64,000 bases of DNA. Origin: Phycisphaeraceae bacterium. Its GTDB lineage: Bacteria; Planctomycetota; Phycisphaerae; Phycisphaerales; SM1A02. The DNA lies in the NCBI GenBank assembly GCA_019636735.1, contig JAHBWY010000008.1, positions 62,001 through 126,000 of the forward strand, written 5' to 3'. The translations under genes and the position numbers were made by a program. Under the pieces are notes generated by a model that saw nothing but the letters and a program-made list of their open reading frames with translations, was not told the origin of the DNA and did no database searches. Shown here one piece after another: positions 56,033 to 63,295 of the stretch (position 1 is the first letter of the stretch; each line of letters begins with the position of its first letter).

Positions 56033-56640
56033 GAGTCACCCGGTGCCTTCGAGGAAGAACACCTGCTCGTGTCCTTGGGTCGCATGCAGGCAGGGTTCCA
56101 ATCGCGTTGTGTCGCCTGCTGAAACAGTGCCACCGCGAAGACGAGTTCAGTGAATCCGCTCGCGAACGCCGCGACCGGTGGAGCGCCCCTGGCGACCGCC
56201 AGGCCGAGACCGAGTGCACAGAGCACCGCCCCGAGCGCCCGGAACAGGCGAAGGCCGTAGATGGTCTGGAATGTGAAGTAGCGACCTCCGATGAACAGCA
56301 ACATGGCCGGAAGGAACCACTCCAGCCGAACGAGTTGCATCCCGTACGCCACGGCGACGGCAGCGAGGAGCCAGATCGTCCCTTCTGCGGCCAGGCGGCC
56401 GAGCGGGTTTCCCACCGTGTGCGAGCCGCGTCGCCCCAGTGCCTTGGTGGCCACGATGCTGAGCGGGAAGATGAACGCTCCACCGATGAGGAGCGCATAC
56501 ACCGCAGCCTGGTGCGAGAGCGTGACCGCCACAAGCCCCGCGGCCAGCCAGACGATGCCCGAAACCAGGACGCCGGGTGCTCCAGAGGCGTAGCCCTCGC
56601 GCATGCCTGCTTGCGCCTGCGAGAAGGAAATCTCGGACAT
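56029..56640 (-). CDS. DUF7010-like six-helix membrane protein
   Basis: 203 residues from MSEISFSQAQ. Hydrophobic helices include GVLVSGIVWLAAGLVAVTLS, AVYALLIGGAFIFPLSIVAT, WLLAAVAVAYGMQLVRL, FLPAMLLFIGGRYFTFQTIY, FRALGAVLCALGLGLAVARG and FTELVFAVALFQQAT. The layout fits the small DUF7010 membrane family. The last 20 residues are polar. The following YdeI-like gene starts within its stop codon. Function is unknown. Confidence 0.7.
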   Translation of the reverse strand: MSEISFSQAQAGMREGYASGAPGVLVSGIVWLAAGLVAVTLSHQAAVYALLIGGAFIFPLSIVATKALGRRGSHTVGNPLGRLAAEGTIWLLAAVAVAYGMQLVRLEWFLPAMLLFIGGRYFTFQTIYGLRLFRALGAVLCALGLGLAVARGAPPVAAFASGFTELVFAVALFQQATQRDWNPACMRPKDTSRCSSSKAPGDS

Positions 56641-56773
56641 GCTGAGGACTATACGAGGTGATGTAGTGCGGCTGAGCACCCGAGTCCAGCAGGCGTCCAC
56701 AGGCGGCAGGCCCGGGTGCTGGAGCGCCGTCGGGACGAAGTGTTGAGTGCCGTTCGGGCACGGGCCGGAGGAG

Positions 56774-57440
56774 TCAGGCGAGAACCGACTTGCACATCGC
56801 CTCCACATGGCGCTGATCGGTGCCGCAGCACCCGCCGAGCACATTGAGTTGCGGAATCTGCGCTCGCAGGGTCTTGTGGTCTTGGCCGCACTGGTCGGGA
56901 TCTCCTGCGTCAAGTGCCGCCGCTTCGTTCAGTTCGGCATGGCTCTTCTAAGAGGCATTCGTTCGCAGGCCTCGGACCCGGGCCACTTACTCTTCGGAGG
57001 ATTCCAGCGACTCCCTGAAGTGCAGCGGATGCGCACCGTTGATCATGCAGTCGACGGGGTGGTTCGCCGTCGCGTCGTCGGTCCGCGCAATCGCCGCTCT
57101 CAAGCTGTGGCCGGCAGGAAGGCGGCCATCGGTCTCCACCGTGAACGAAGTGGCGATTGGCATGCCCGCAGAGTGAGCCGCCAGCGCTACCCCGAGGGCT
57201 TCCTCAACGGTGTTCATGGTCAGAGCCACGATCATGTCCGCCTCGGTCCGGGCCAATGTTCGGACCGGTGGGGTGTGGTCCTTCGTTGCCTCTTCGGTGA
57301 CCATTCATCGAGATGGCACATGGCCATCGAACCTCGCGCCAATGCAGCCGCCGCTCACGACTCGCGTCGTGTGGGTGTCCTTGGTGTCACGGAGATTCGT
57401 CAGCAGTTCGACAGCTCGCATACCTCGCGATGGCGCACTT
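56774..57440 (-). pseudogene. mmuM: Decayed homocysteine S-methyltransferase (three in-frame stops)
   Basis: One continuous reading frame matches the MmuM family: VVSGGCIGARFDGHVPSR, then stop TGA (57305-57307), TEADMIVALTMNTVEEALGV, TSFTVETDGRLPAGHSLRAA, CMINGAHPLHF, stop TAA (56987-56989), VARVRGLRTNAS, a TAG, then SHAELNEAAALDAGDPDQ and NVLGGCCGTDQRHVEAM. All three stop codons occur, so recoding is excluded. The zinc-ligand Cys expected in NCAHP is Gly here, while the GGCCG pair is kept. The N-terminal domain is also missing. The gene is dead by several independent lesions. Confidence 0.85.
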
Positions 57441-57467
57441 GACGCATGCACCGCTTTCAAACCCCTT

Positions 57468-57851
57468 CTAGTTCGCGAGAGCCCATGTGACCTCTTTCGC
57501 ATCTGCGGAGAAAAGCCCCAGGCTTGGCAAGAGTTCTGAAACTCGTTGCTTTGTACCTAGAGTTACCGCCGGGTTGTTCAGGAGCGAAAGCAACACAGCC
57601 TTCGTGTCGCTGCTGAATCCGCCGGTGGCCTGCAGGACCTCCACAAGGTAGATCTGCTCTGCCTCGGTGATGTCAGGCCTGGCGGCGATGTCTCGAAGCG
57701 TCGATGCCCTGTCGCTGGAAAAGCCGATCGAGCCCGCCGCGTAGATCGCAGGACTGTATCGTCCTTCTGGCTTCGGAATCTTCGACAGCCGGGAAGAGGA
57801 GCATCCAGCGACTGCAATGATGGTGATGAGGGTGATGAGTGTGGTTTTCAT
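57468..57851 (-). CDS. Small lipoprotein of unknown function
   Basis: 127 residues. A textbook lipoprotein signal MKTTLITLITIIAVAGC is followed by SSSRLSKIPKPEGRYSP. The mature part is helical with Leu/Ala repeats (STLRDIAARPDITEAEQIYL, VEVLQATGGFSSDTKAVLLS, LLNNPAVTLGTKQRVSELL) that look like short armadillo-type helical pairs. It ends the ordinary chromosomal part before the cassette array. No domain name is recognised. Confidence 0.65.
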   Translation of the reverse strand: MKTTLITLITIIAVAGCSSSRLSKIPKPEGRYSPAIYAAGSIGFSSDRASTLRDIAARPDITEAEQIYLVEVLQATGGFSSDTKAVLLSLLNNPAVTLGTKQRVSELLPSLGLFSADAKEVTWALAN

Positions 57852-58003
57852 GTGTGTTGCCAGGCGTTCAGCATCAGCGGCGGCCGCTGCATGCTGGTGT
57901 GTGTTGGCGGTCCGTACAGCCCGATCCCTCGCCCCATCATCCTCGCCTTCCTAGACCACCAACCACAATGACAGCGATCGATGTTGATACGCCTCCGGTG
58001 ACA

Positions 58004-58048
58004 GCCTAACCGGCCTTCCCAACCAGGAGCTTCTGCGCCGCGTTAGAT
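58004..58048 (-). other. Possible short attC site
   Basis: On the plus strand GCCTAAC (58004-58010) and GTTAGAT (58042-58048) form a correctly oriented core-site pair just downstream of the minus-strand gene, whose TAA stop lies in the right-hand core. The 45-base span is shorter than a normal attC and its interior is only weakly palindromic, so it may be truncated. Confidence 0.4.
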
Positions 58049-58543
58049 CATGGCCTCGCTCGCCGGGTGCTGGCCGCGCGTGTGAATGTCGATGTACTCG
58101 TCGTGAGACGCGACTCCCTGAGCGTCGGTCCTGCGGCCAGCGATGGCGGGCAGTACATGAGCGTCCCATGCGTGTTCAAGCACCTGTGTGAGGAACTCCA
58201 GAAGGGCGTCCTGCTCGCCGGCGCGAAACAGATGCCCAGGTGCGTCCTCCAAAGACCGGCGCTCGCCACGCCCGCCGCGGGCCGCGTAGTACCGCGGCCA
58301 ATCCTCGCCGGACGGCCAGACACCCCACTCCGTGACCCAAAGCAGGCACTCGTCCCAGCTGCCCAGCGCTGCGATGCACTGCCGGGCGGCGTCCGCCTCA
58401 TGACCGGAGCGCTTGCCTTGGGCGTACGGGATCCGCTCACGCCGAGTAGCCGCCGGCGGGCGGACCGGCCGAAGGCCGGGCGTGAGCTCGAACCCGTGCT
58501 CGGCACACCAGGTCCATGCCTCGTTGAACGATAGGAACTCCAT
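58043..58543 (-). CDS. Hypothetical cassette-borne protein
   Basis: 166 residues, soluble, rich in Trp and Arg: MEFLSFNEAWTWCAEHGFEL, WDECLLWVTEWGVWPSGEDW, LLEFLTQVLEHAWDAHVLPA and a polar end. The family is not recognised. The stop codon lies inside an attC-like core site, as is usual for integron cassettes, and the start lies 21 bases from a transposase fragment on the other strand. It is probably the leftmost surviving cassette of the array. Confidence 0.6.
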   Translation of the reverse strand: MEFLSFNEAWTWCAEHGFELTPGLRPVRPPAATRRERIPYAQGKRSGHEADAARQCIAALGSWDECLLWVTEWGVWPSGEDWPRYYAARGGRGERRSLEDAPGHLFRAGEQDALLEFLTQVLEHAWDAHVLPAIAGRRTDAQGVASHDEYIDIHTRGQHPASEAMI

Positions 58544-58563
58544 GATTGTGACCTTCCCTCACT

Positions 58564-59331
58564 TTGCGTACCAAAGTCTATGAGTGTTCCTGCACCGTTG
58601 GGAGTGGCTGCCGGGACGACCGGAGCGCAGCGATGGATGCTCCAAACCGAGTCTGGTGCGCCGATTTCAAGGGCGAGTTCAAGACGCGCGACGGGAACTA
58701 CTGCTATCCGCTGACGGTGACGGGCGGCTTCAGCCGCTTCCTGCTGGGGTGCCAGGGCCGCCGCTCGACGAAATGCAGCGAAGCGCGGCCTGTTTTCAAG
58801 CGACTGTTCGAGGAGTACGGATTGCCGGATCGGATCCGAGCGGACCATGGCGTTCCGTTCGCGACGAACTCGCTGGCGCGGCTGTCGAAGCTCTCTGAGT
58901 GGTGGGTGCGCCTGGGCATTCTGCCGGACCTGATCGAGCCGGCGAGTCCGCAGCAGAATGGAAGACACGAGCGGATGCATCGGACGCTGAAGGCGGAGAC
59001 AGCGCGACCGCCGGCGTCAAGCATGCGATCGCAGCAGCGGAGCTTCGATCGATTTCGCGCCGAGTACAACGATGAGCGTCCGCACGAGGCGCTCGACCAG
59101 GCGACGCCGGGATCGCTCTATGAAGCTTCGTCGCGCCCGATGCCTTCGAAGGTGCCGGTGTTGGCGTACCCGTCGCACTACGAGCTGCAGTATGTGAGCG
59201 GGAACGGCGGGATGCGGTGGGGGAACCGCTGGGTGATTGTGAGCATCTGCTGCGTCGGCGAGTATGTGAGTCTGGAGGAGATCGACGACGGCGTGTGGGA
59301 TGTGTGGTTCGGCAGGCTGACGCTCGGTTGA
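58564..59331 (+). pseudogene. Truncated IS481-like transposase (integrase catalytic domain)
   Basis: The rve/DDE domain is present: VWCADFKGEFKTRDG with the first Asp, RIRADHGVPFATN with the second and SPQQNGRHERMHRTLK with the Glu, then YNDERPHEALDQATPGSLY, the IS481-family hallmark. The N-terminal HTH region of about 100 residues is missing; the frame begins with a TTG directly beside the neighbouring cassette gene. No terminal inverted repeats could be paired. It is a fragment that probably landed in the array and removed an attC. Confidence 0.8.
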
Positions 59332-59423
59332 CTGCTCGAAGAGCAGCTTCGAATCGAGGACCAGTTCGGTAAGCTTCGATGTGCAAAGGTGTGACCCATG
59401 GACCCGGACTAAGGTGCCACCGA

Positions 59424-59858
59424 TCAGCCCGGCCGTTCACTGGTGCCGTAGCGGCGTTGGACTTCACGGACCGAACCGACAATGAGCTGCTCGAGAACTT
59501 GAGTGTCGAGGTCCGAGAGTCGCTTGAAGTACAGGCAAGACTTGCCCATCTCGTGCTTACCCAGGCGGGCCAGGAGTTCGGTCTGGTCCGATTCCTCACA
59601 GCTGAGATAGACGACCAGTTCCCGACCACGAACAGCGAAGCCGGCAAGGGGTGCTTGGCCCGAGTGGCCGCTCTTGTACCTATATGTGTACGACCCGAAC
59701 CCGACGATGCTTGGTCCCCACATCTTGGGTGCCTGTTTGGTAGCGCGCTGGCACATGGCCGTGATGATTTTGCAGTCTGCTGCCTGCTCAGGACTGGCTC
59801 GCGAAGCAAGGTAATCGTCAATGCTTGCATCGGTGGGTTTGGTCTTGGCTTCCGCCAT
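59424..59858 (-). CDS. DUF1801-family protein
   Basis: 144 residues from MAEAKTKPTDASIDDYLASR. KMWGPSIVGFGSYTYRYKSG with LAGFAVRGRELVVYLSCEES, LLARLGKHEMGKSCLYFKRL and a terminal helix are the DUF1801 (YdhG-like) pattern, a small iron-chaperone-like fold of unknown role that is common in mobile cassettes. No attC is found downstream, where the transposase fragment begins within 100 bases. Confidence 0.8.
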   Translation of the reverse strand: MAEAKTKPTDASIDDYLASRASPEQAADCKIITAMCQRATKQAPKMWGPSIVGFGSYTYRYKSGHSGQAPLAGFAVRGRELVVYLSCEESDQTELLARLGKHEMGKSCLYFKRLSDLDTQVLEQLIVGSVREVQRRYGTSERPG

Positions 59859-59906
59859 GCGGCAACTCCGGAGGGCGTTGGTGGGTAGGAAAGGTGTGAA
59901 TGCGAC

Positions 59907-59976
59907 GCCGAACGTTCGAGCTAACCGGCGCGCTGCCGCCTTGCCGCAGCGCGTCCGGTTGAGCGAGGGGTTAGGC
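59907..59976 (-). other. attC recombination site
   Basis: On the minus strand the site reads from GCCTAAC, through CTCAACCGGACGCGCTGC, a short loop and GCAGCGCGCCGGTTAGCTC, to GTTCGGC. The arms pair well (ACCGGACGCGCTGC with GCAGCGCGCCGGT, one extra base). It is 70 bases long, a normal attC size, and follows the NTF2-like gene, whose TAA stop lies in the first core site. Confidence 0.8.
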
Positions 59977-60480
59977 AGGACTGCGCGCAGGGAAGCGGCT
60001 GAGGTGCTCGTGGACGATTCGAAACTTGCCTCCCTCGTGTGCGAGCACCCGGGTGCCTCGGCCTTGAATCTTGAACTCCCGGCCACCTTGGGCGCCTTCC
60101 CAGTTGTATGTGTAGGTTGCAGTTGCTGAAGCCCTGTCTGTCGTGAGCACTACGATGTCGGACAAGTAGAACCGGGTCTTCTTGACCGTGGGATCACCCT
60201 TCCACGTTCTCTCGAAGACGGCTTGGATCGACTGGCGGCCGACGAAGTCCCCGTCATTGAAGCGGAAGTAGGCTCGCTCGTCAATCATATCGTGGAGGAG
60301 GCGGAAGTCCTCCTTCATGGCAACCTCCTCAAAGTAACTGAGGAATCTTACGACCGAGTCTGCGGTGATGCTGTTGTCCACTCGTGGCGCCTCCTGAACT
60401 GCGGTCGTGCAGCCTGATACGTTGAACCCGACTGCGGATACTGCCGCGACAATGACCTCACGGCGTGTGTTCGTGTACAT
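59971..60480 (-). CDS. NTF2/SnoaL-like cassette-borne lipoprotein
   Basis: 169 residues. A lipoprotein-type signal (VIVAAVSAVGFNVSGC) is followed by an NTF2-like cone fold: SVVRFLSYFEEVAMKEDFRL, LLHDMIDERAYFRFNDGDFV, GRQSIQAVFERTW and AHEGGKFRIVHEHLSRFPAR. Such domains bind small ligands or serve as enzyme folds; no catalytic residue is obvious. The stop codon overlaps the attC core site, so this is a clear integron cassette. Confidence 0.75.
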   Translation of the reverse strand: MYTNTRREVIVAAVSAVGFNVSGCTTAVQEAPRVDNSITADSVVRFLSYFEEVAMKEDFRLLHDMIDERAYFRFNDGDFVGRQSIQAVFERTWKGDPTVKKTRFYLSDIVVLTTDRASATATYTYNWEGAQGGREFKIQGRGTRVLAHEGGKFRIVHEHLSRFPARSPA

Positions 60481-60519
60481 GAGATTGAACTGGCGGACCG
60501 CGGAAATGTGCCCCGTGCT

Positions 60520-60585
60520 GCCGAACGTCTTTGGCCATCAGCCGCCGGCCGCTTGGGGCCGGCCGGCTGCATGGACTTGTTGGGC
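60520..60585 (-). other. attC recombination site
   Basis: On the minus strand the site reads GCCCAAC, then CATGCAGCCGGCCGGCC, a short loop, GGCCGGCGGCTGATGG and GTTCGGC. The arms are strongly complementary. The right core GTTCGGC is the same variant as in the neighbouring site at 59907-59976. Length is 66 bases. Confidence 0.85.
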
Positions 60586-60599
60586 GGGCGCCGAGCGAG

Positions 60600-61076
60600 C
60601 AATCGAACACGCCTTGACCTCCTCGGTCCACTCGGCGAACGGTTGAACGAACCGCTCCTGTCGAAACCAGTTGGGCTCCGATCAACCAATGTGTAGCACG
60701 CCCTCCCCGGTGATCCCGTGGTCGAACGCACCGCCGTCGATGCCGGGGTGCGCGATGACAAGCACCGGGGTGCCGCGAGAGTACGCGAGGGCGCCCTCGA
60801 TCTGGTTCCACGGTAGGCGCACCGGAGGTTGTTCTGGAACTGCGCGCTCCTCCGAGCTTGATGCGAGAACTCGATCTGCGGATAGCCGAGGATCAACGCA
60901 CCGCAACATTCGTTGATCAGAACGATCACCGCTCGCAGTGGCGGCTTCTTGGAGTAGTCACCACCACCAAGTCGCCGCAGCACCAGACCCAGTGAGACCA
61001 AGTACTGCCGAAAAGGCTCATAGGAAGCCTCGAACTCCGGACGCACCACGGTTGGTCGACTCACGAAGATGTTCAT
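60600..61076 (-). pseudogene. Decayed cassette gene (one frameshift, one in-frame stop)
   Basis: The frame starts well: MNIFVSRPTVVRPEFEASYE, PFRQYLVSLGLVLRRLGGG, ECCGALILGYPQIEF. Near 60850 the protein-like sequence changes frame and continues SEERAVPEQPPVRLPWNQIE, GTPVLVIAHPGIDGGAFDHG. A TGA at 60682-60684 then interrupts, yet WFRQERFVQPFAEWTEEVKA follows in the same frame. A single-base shift and one nonsense change therefore separate three parts of one ancestral protein. The LPWNQIEGALAYSRGTPVLV segment resembles nucleotide-binding-type proteins seen in cassettes and defence genes, but I do not name a family. Confidence 0.7.
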
Positions 61077-61119
61077 CAGTCACCAGTATTGACACGAAGA
61101 AAGGGCCCATGCCTGCGCC

Positions 61120-61279
61120 GCCTAACATTGTTGCTCAGCCGCAAAGGCCCCCGGCAGCGTCGCCGGGCAGTTGCCGACTGAGCGGACATCGGCAGCCTAC
61201 CCACGGCTGCCTTGGATACCCTCGCCGACTCGACGGTGCCCGATCAGGGGCCTTTGGCAGCAGGAGCGTCTCGTTAGGT
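61120..61279 (-). other. Large attC recombination site
   Basis: On the plus strand the site runs from GCCTAAC (61120-61126) to GTTAGGT (61273-61279). The outer arms CTCAGCCGCAAAGGCCCC and GGGGCCTTTGGCAGCAGGAG pair well, and a long interior with further short hairpins brings the total to 160 bases, similar in size to large VCR-type sites. It lies downstream of hicBA in array orientation. Confidence 0.75.
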
Positions 61280-61356
61280 CGGTCGGGACGCTGTGGAAAG
61301 CCGACGGAAGCGGAGAATGCAACTCTCGGCATGAGAAAGCTGATCCGCGGAGTACA

Positions 61357-61572
61357 ATGCTCTCCATGGAATTCACGATCGAGCTCGAGCGCGAGGATGA
61401 CGGTCGCTGGATTGCGGAGGTCCCGTCGTTGCCCGGTGTACTTGCCTATGGCGGCAACCCCAACGAAGCCAGGTTCAAGGCCCAGGCGCTGGCGCTCCGC
61501 GTGGTGGCGGAGCGACTTGAGCATGGCGAAGCGGGCTCCGAGTTTCTGAGCATTAGTTTCAAGGCCGCATGA
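61357..61572 (+). CDS. hicB: HicB-family antitoxin
   Basis: 71 residues, MLSMEFTIELEREDDGRWIA with EVPSLPGVLAYGGNPNEARF, the small partial RNase H-like fold of HicB/UPF0150 antitoxins without an added DNA-binding domain. GGAG precedes the ATG by four to five bases. Its stop overlaps the hicA start (ATGA). It is oriented against the rest of the array, as toxin-antitoxin cassettes with their own promoter often are. Because its toxin is broken it may now be a free antitoxin. Confidence 0.85.
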   Translation: MLSMEFTIELEREDDGRWIAEVPSLPGVLAYGGNPNEARFKAQALALRVVAERLEHGEAGSEFLSISFKAA

Positions 61573-61795
61573 GCCAGTGGGGAAGCCAGCGAGCACGCCG
61601 AGTCTTGGCTGCTCTACTGAGAATCGGTTGGCAACTCAAGCGGCAAAGCGGATCGCACTGCACGCTCGCTCGTGAGGGCTCGCTCGTGAGGGATGGCCAG
61701 ACTATGTGTTTGCATTCCACGACGCGGATGAGATCGGACCGAAGATGCTCTCGCGAATTGCGAAGGCGACCGGCCTGAAGCCTGAAGACCTGTAG
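61569..61795 (+). pseudogene. hicA: HicA toxin gene broken by a 14-base tandem duplication
   Basis: The start MSQWGSQRARRVLAALLRIG, WQLKRQSGSHCTLAREG is the HicA double-stranded-RNA-binding fold with the catalytic His in SGSH. The 14-base unit CTCGCTCGTGAGGG is present twice in a row (61665-61692), shifting the frame. Removing one copy restores LAREGWPDYVFAFHDADEIG and PKMLSRIAKATGLKPEDL, a normal HicA C-terminus ending at TAG 61793-61795. The toxin is therefore inactive as it stands, unless slippage removes one copy. Confidence 0.85.
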
Positions 61796-61809
61796 GCCGG
61801 CCCCGATCA

Positions 61810-61902
61810 ACCTAACGACCAAAACTCAGGGACCCGGCGCACGGGACGCATGGATTGCAAACCACGACGCCATGCCGGGTTCGCTGCAGCGCATGGTTAG
61901 GC
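61810..61902 (-). other. attC recombination site
   Basis: ACCTAAC (61810-61816) and GTTAGGC (61896-61902) bound a 93-base imperfect palindrome. The arm CTCAGGGACCCGG pairs with CCGGGTTCGCTGCAG, leaving extra-helical bases, and CATGG pairs with CCATG nearer the loop. It lies eight bases downstream of the DUF7832-like gene. Confidence 0.85.
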
Positions 61903-61909
61903 CACACGG

Positions 61910-62365
61910 TCAAAATGGCCACCAGCCTTTCTTCTTGGGTGTCTTCCATTCGTCGTAGCGGCGATCAATGACCCGCCGCATTTTCTGGTAACTGTCTTCA
62001 GTGTAATCAACGTGAAACTCTGACGGCAAGCGGCCCTGCAAAGTCTCGATGTAGTCGTGAATGTAGCACCCGCGCTCGAAATCGAAATAGTGCATCGCAA
62101 ACGCGTTCCCCTCTTCCGAGAGCATGTCGTCAACGAGACAGCCATCCCACCACCCGTAAACCTGGTGAATCGAAACCTCGCCGGTTCGAAACTGTCGAAG
62201 AATCCCCTCGGCCTCCTGCTCGAAAAACTCGCTCATCAGTCGACGCTCGATGAGCCAACGAAGGAAAACCACAGTGTGATTGGCGGCGTGCTCCTCTGAG
62301 AGACCGTGCTGCTCAATCGTCTCGTGGTGATACTTGGCCTTGTCGTAAACGTGCTGCGAACTCAT
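61910..62365 (-). CDS. DUF7832-like cassette-borne protein
   Basis: 151 residues from MSSQHVYDKAKYHHETIEQH. LSEEHAANHTVVFLRWLIER, QVYGWWDGCLVDDMLSEEGN, FAMHYFDFERGCYIHDYIET and SYQKMRRVIDRRYDEWK give the aromatic-rich helical pattern of a small family seen as DUF7832. It is found in isolated cassettes and stress-gene neighbourhoods. No catalytic motif is seen. attC sites lie close on both sides. Confidence 0.7.
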   Translation of the reverse strand: MSSQHVYDKAKYHHETIEQHGLSEEHAANHTVVFLRWLIERRLMSEFFEQEAEGILRQFRTGEVSIHQVYGWWDGCLVDDMLSEEGNAFAMHYFDFERGCYIHDYIETLQGRLPSEFHVDYTEDSYQKMRRVIDRRYDEWKTPKKKGWWPF

Positions 62366-62382
62366 GGGGTGCGCGTAGTGTG

Positions 62383-62446
62383 GCCTACCGTTGAGCTCAG
62401 CTGCAAGGGCCCGCTCGCCGGGCCCGCGACTGCTGAGCGGTGACTG
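62383..62446 (-). other. Degenerate attC-like palindrome
   Basis: GCCTACC (one base off RYYYAAC) is followed by GAGCTCAGCTGCAAGGGCCCG, a short loop, and CCGGGCCCGCGACTGCTGAGC. The stem is strong but the right core site is not recognisable, so this site is probably worn. It lies between two minus-strand cassette genes, where an attC is expected. Confidence 0.5.
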
Positions 62447-62473
62447 CTGGGAAGTGGCAGCATACACCCCGGG

Positions 62474-63217
62474 TCATGGGGCCCTTGTCAACTGGAGCGC
62501 CTTTGCTAGGCGCCACAGTACTGGGCGCGGTGGCGATTTCCGCCAGCCGCACTCGCTGCAAGTGGACATCTCCTTCATTGGGTACCCGCATCGGGGGCAA
62601 CCTCGCCTTTCCCGGCGCACAAACCTCCATTTGGTGACCGCGGCGACAAGCAACCATCCGAGTACGGCATACAGACAAGAGTTGGCAATGAGGCCCAACC
62701 AGAGCGGCCGGAGCGGAATAGTGAATGTGTCCGACCCCGCAATGCGCGCCGCAACCCAAGAGGGCACCGAAACGGTTACTCCCCAGAGCACGCGATTGTC
62801 CGACACGGGGAAGTCGGCCTCAGTGGTGCTGCAGTCGCGACTCAGTTCCGCCCCAAACGCGAGGAAGGGCCATCCAGCGGCCATGGCGTGTCGGTGAGAA
62901 CGGTCCCAGGGAACTCCATTTGATGCAGGCGCGTGCCAGGGTTCCGCGAGTCCACTCCAAGGAAGCGGATGCGGCGATGATAGACCTGACAACGGGGTGT
63001 CACGATCATGGGCGCGAAAGTCAACCCTGTAACGTGTCAGTCCAGGACGCGCGTCGGTACTGATCCACCAGTCTAAGCCTGACGAGTGACCCTTGTTGAC
63101 AACTCGGAGCGTGAGATCAGCGGGCGCCCCTCTAGCCAGCGCAAGCGACGCAGAGACCAAGAACGCGACCACGGCTCCGAAGGCGAGGAGAATGAGCGCA
63201 CGTGGTCCGTGGGTCAT
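62474..63217 (-). CDS. Cassette-borne membrane protein with zinc ribbon
   Basis: 247 residues. An N-terminal helix (ALILLAFGAVVAFLVSASLA), an extracytoplasmic domain of about 140 residues and a second helix (LGLIANSCLYAVLGWLLVAA) are followed by a cytoplasmic zinc ribbon CPRCGYPM with CSECGW. This ribbon, with its Gly-Tyr, is typical of many planctomycetal membrane proteins, which links the cassette to this lineage. Function is unknown. A degenerate attC-like palindrome lies downstream and a good attC upstream. Confidence 0.7.
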   Translation of the reverse strand: MTHGPRALILLAFGAVVAFLVSASLALARGAPADLTLRVVNKGHSSGLDWWISTDARPGLTRYRVDFRAHDRDTPLSGLSSPHPLPWSGLAEPWHAPASNGVPWDRSHRHAMAAGWPFLAFGAELSRDCSTTEADFPVSDNRVLWGVTVSVPSWVAARIAGSDTFTIPLRPLWLGLIANSCLYAVLGWLLVAAVTKWRFVRRERRGCPRCGYPMKEMSTCSECGWRKSPPRPVLWRLAKALQLTRAP

Positions 63218-63223
63218 GTGTGC

Positions 63224-63283
63224 GCCTAACGGGCAGCATCAGCTGCGGCGCGAAGCGCCGTCAGCTGCAACCGGTTGTTATGC
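63224..63283 (-). other. attC recombination site
   Basis: GCCTAAC (63224-63230) and GTTATGC (63277-63283) bound a 60-base palindrome: CATCAGCTGCGGCGCG, loop AAG, CGCCGTCAGCTGCAAC. The right core differs by one base from GTTRRRY, but the stem is strong. It lies 12 bases downstream of the metallopeptidase gene. Confidence 0.75.
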
Positions 63284-63295
63284 AGAGCCGTTTCA

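Noticed and set aside
56774-57440. Stop-codon recoding or selenocysteine in the methyltransferase-like frame
   Set aside because: All three stop codons occur in the one frame, a zinc ligand is lost and the N-terminal domain is missing, so a pseudogene fits better.
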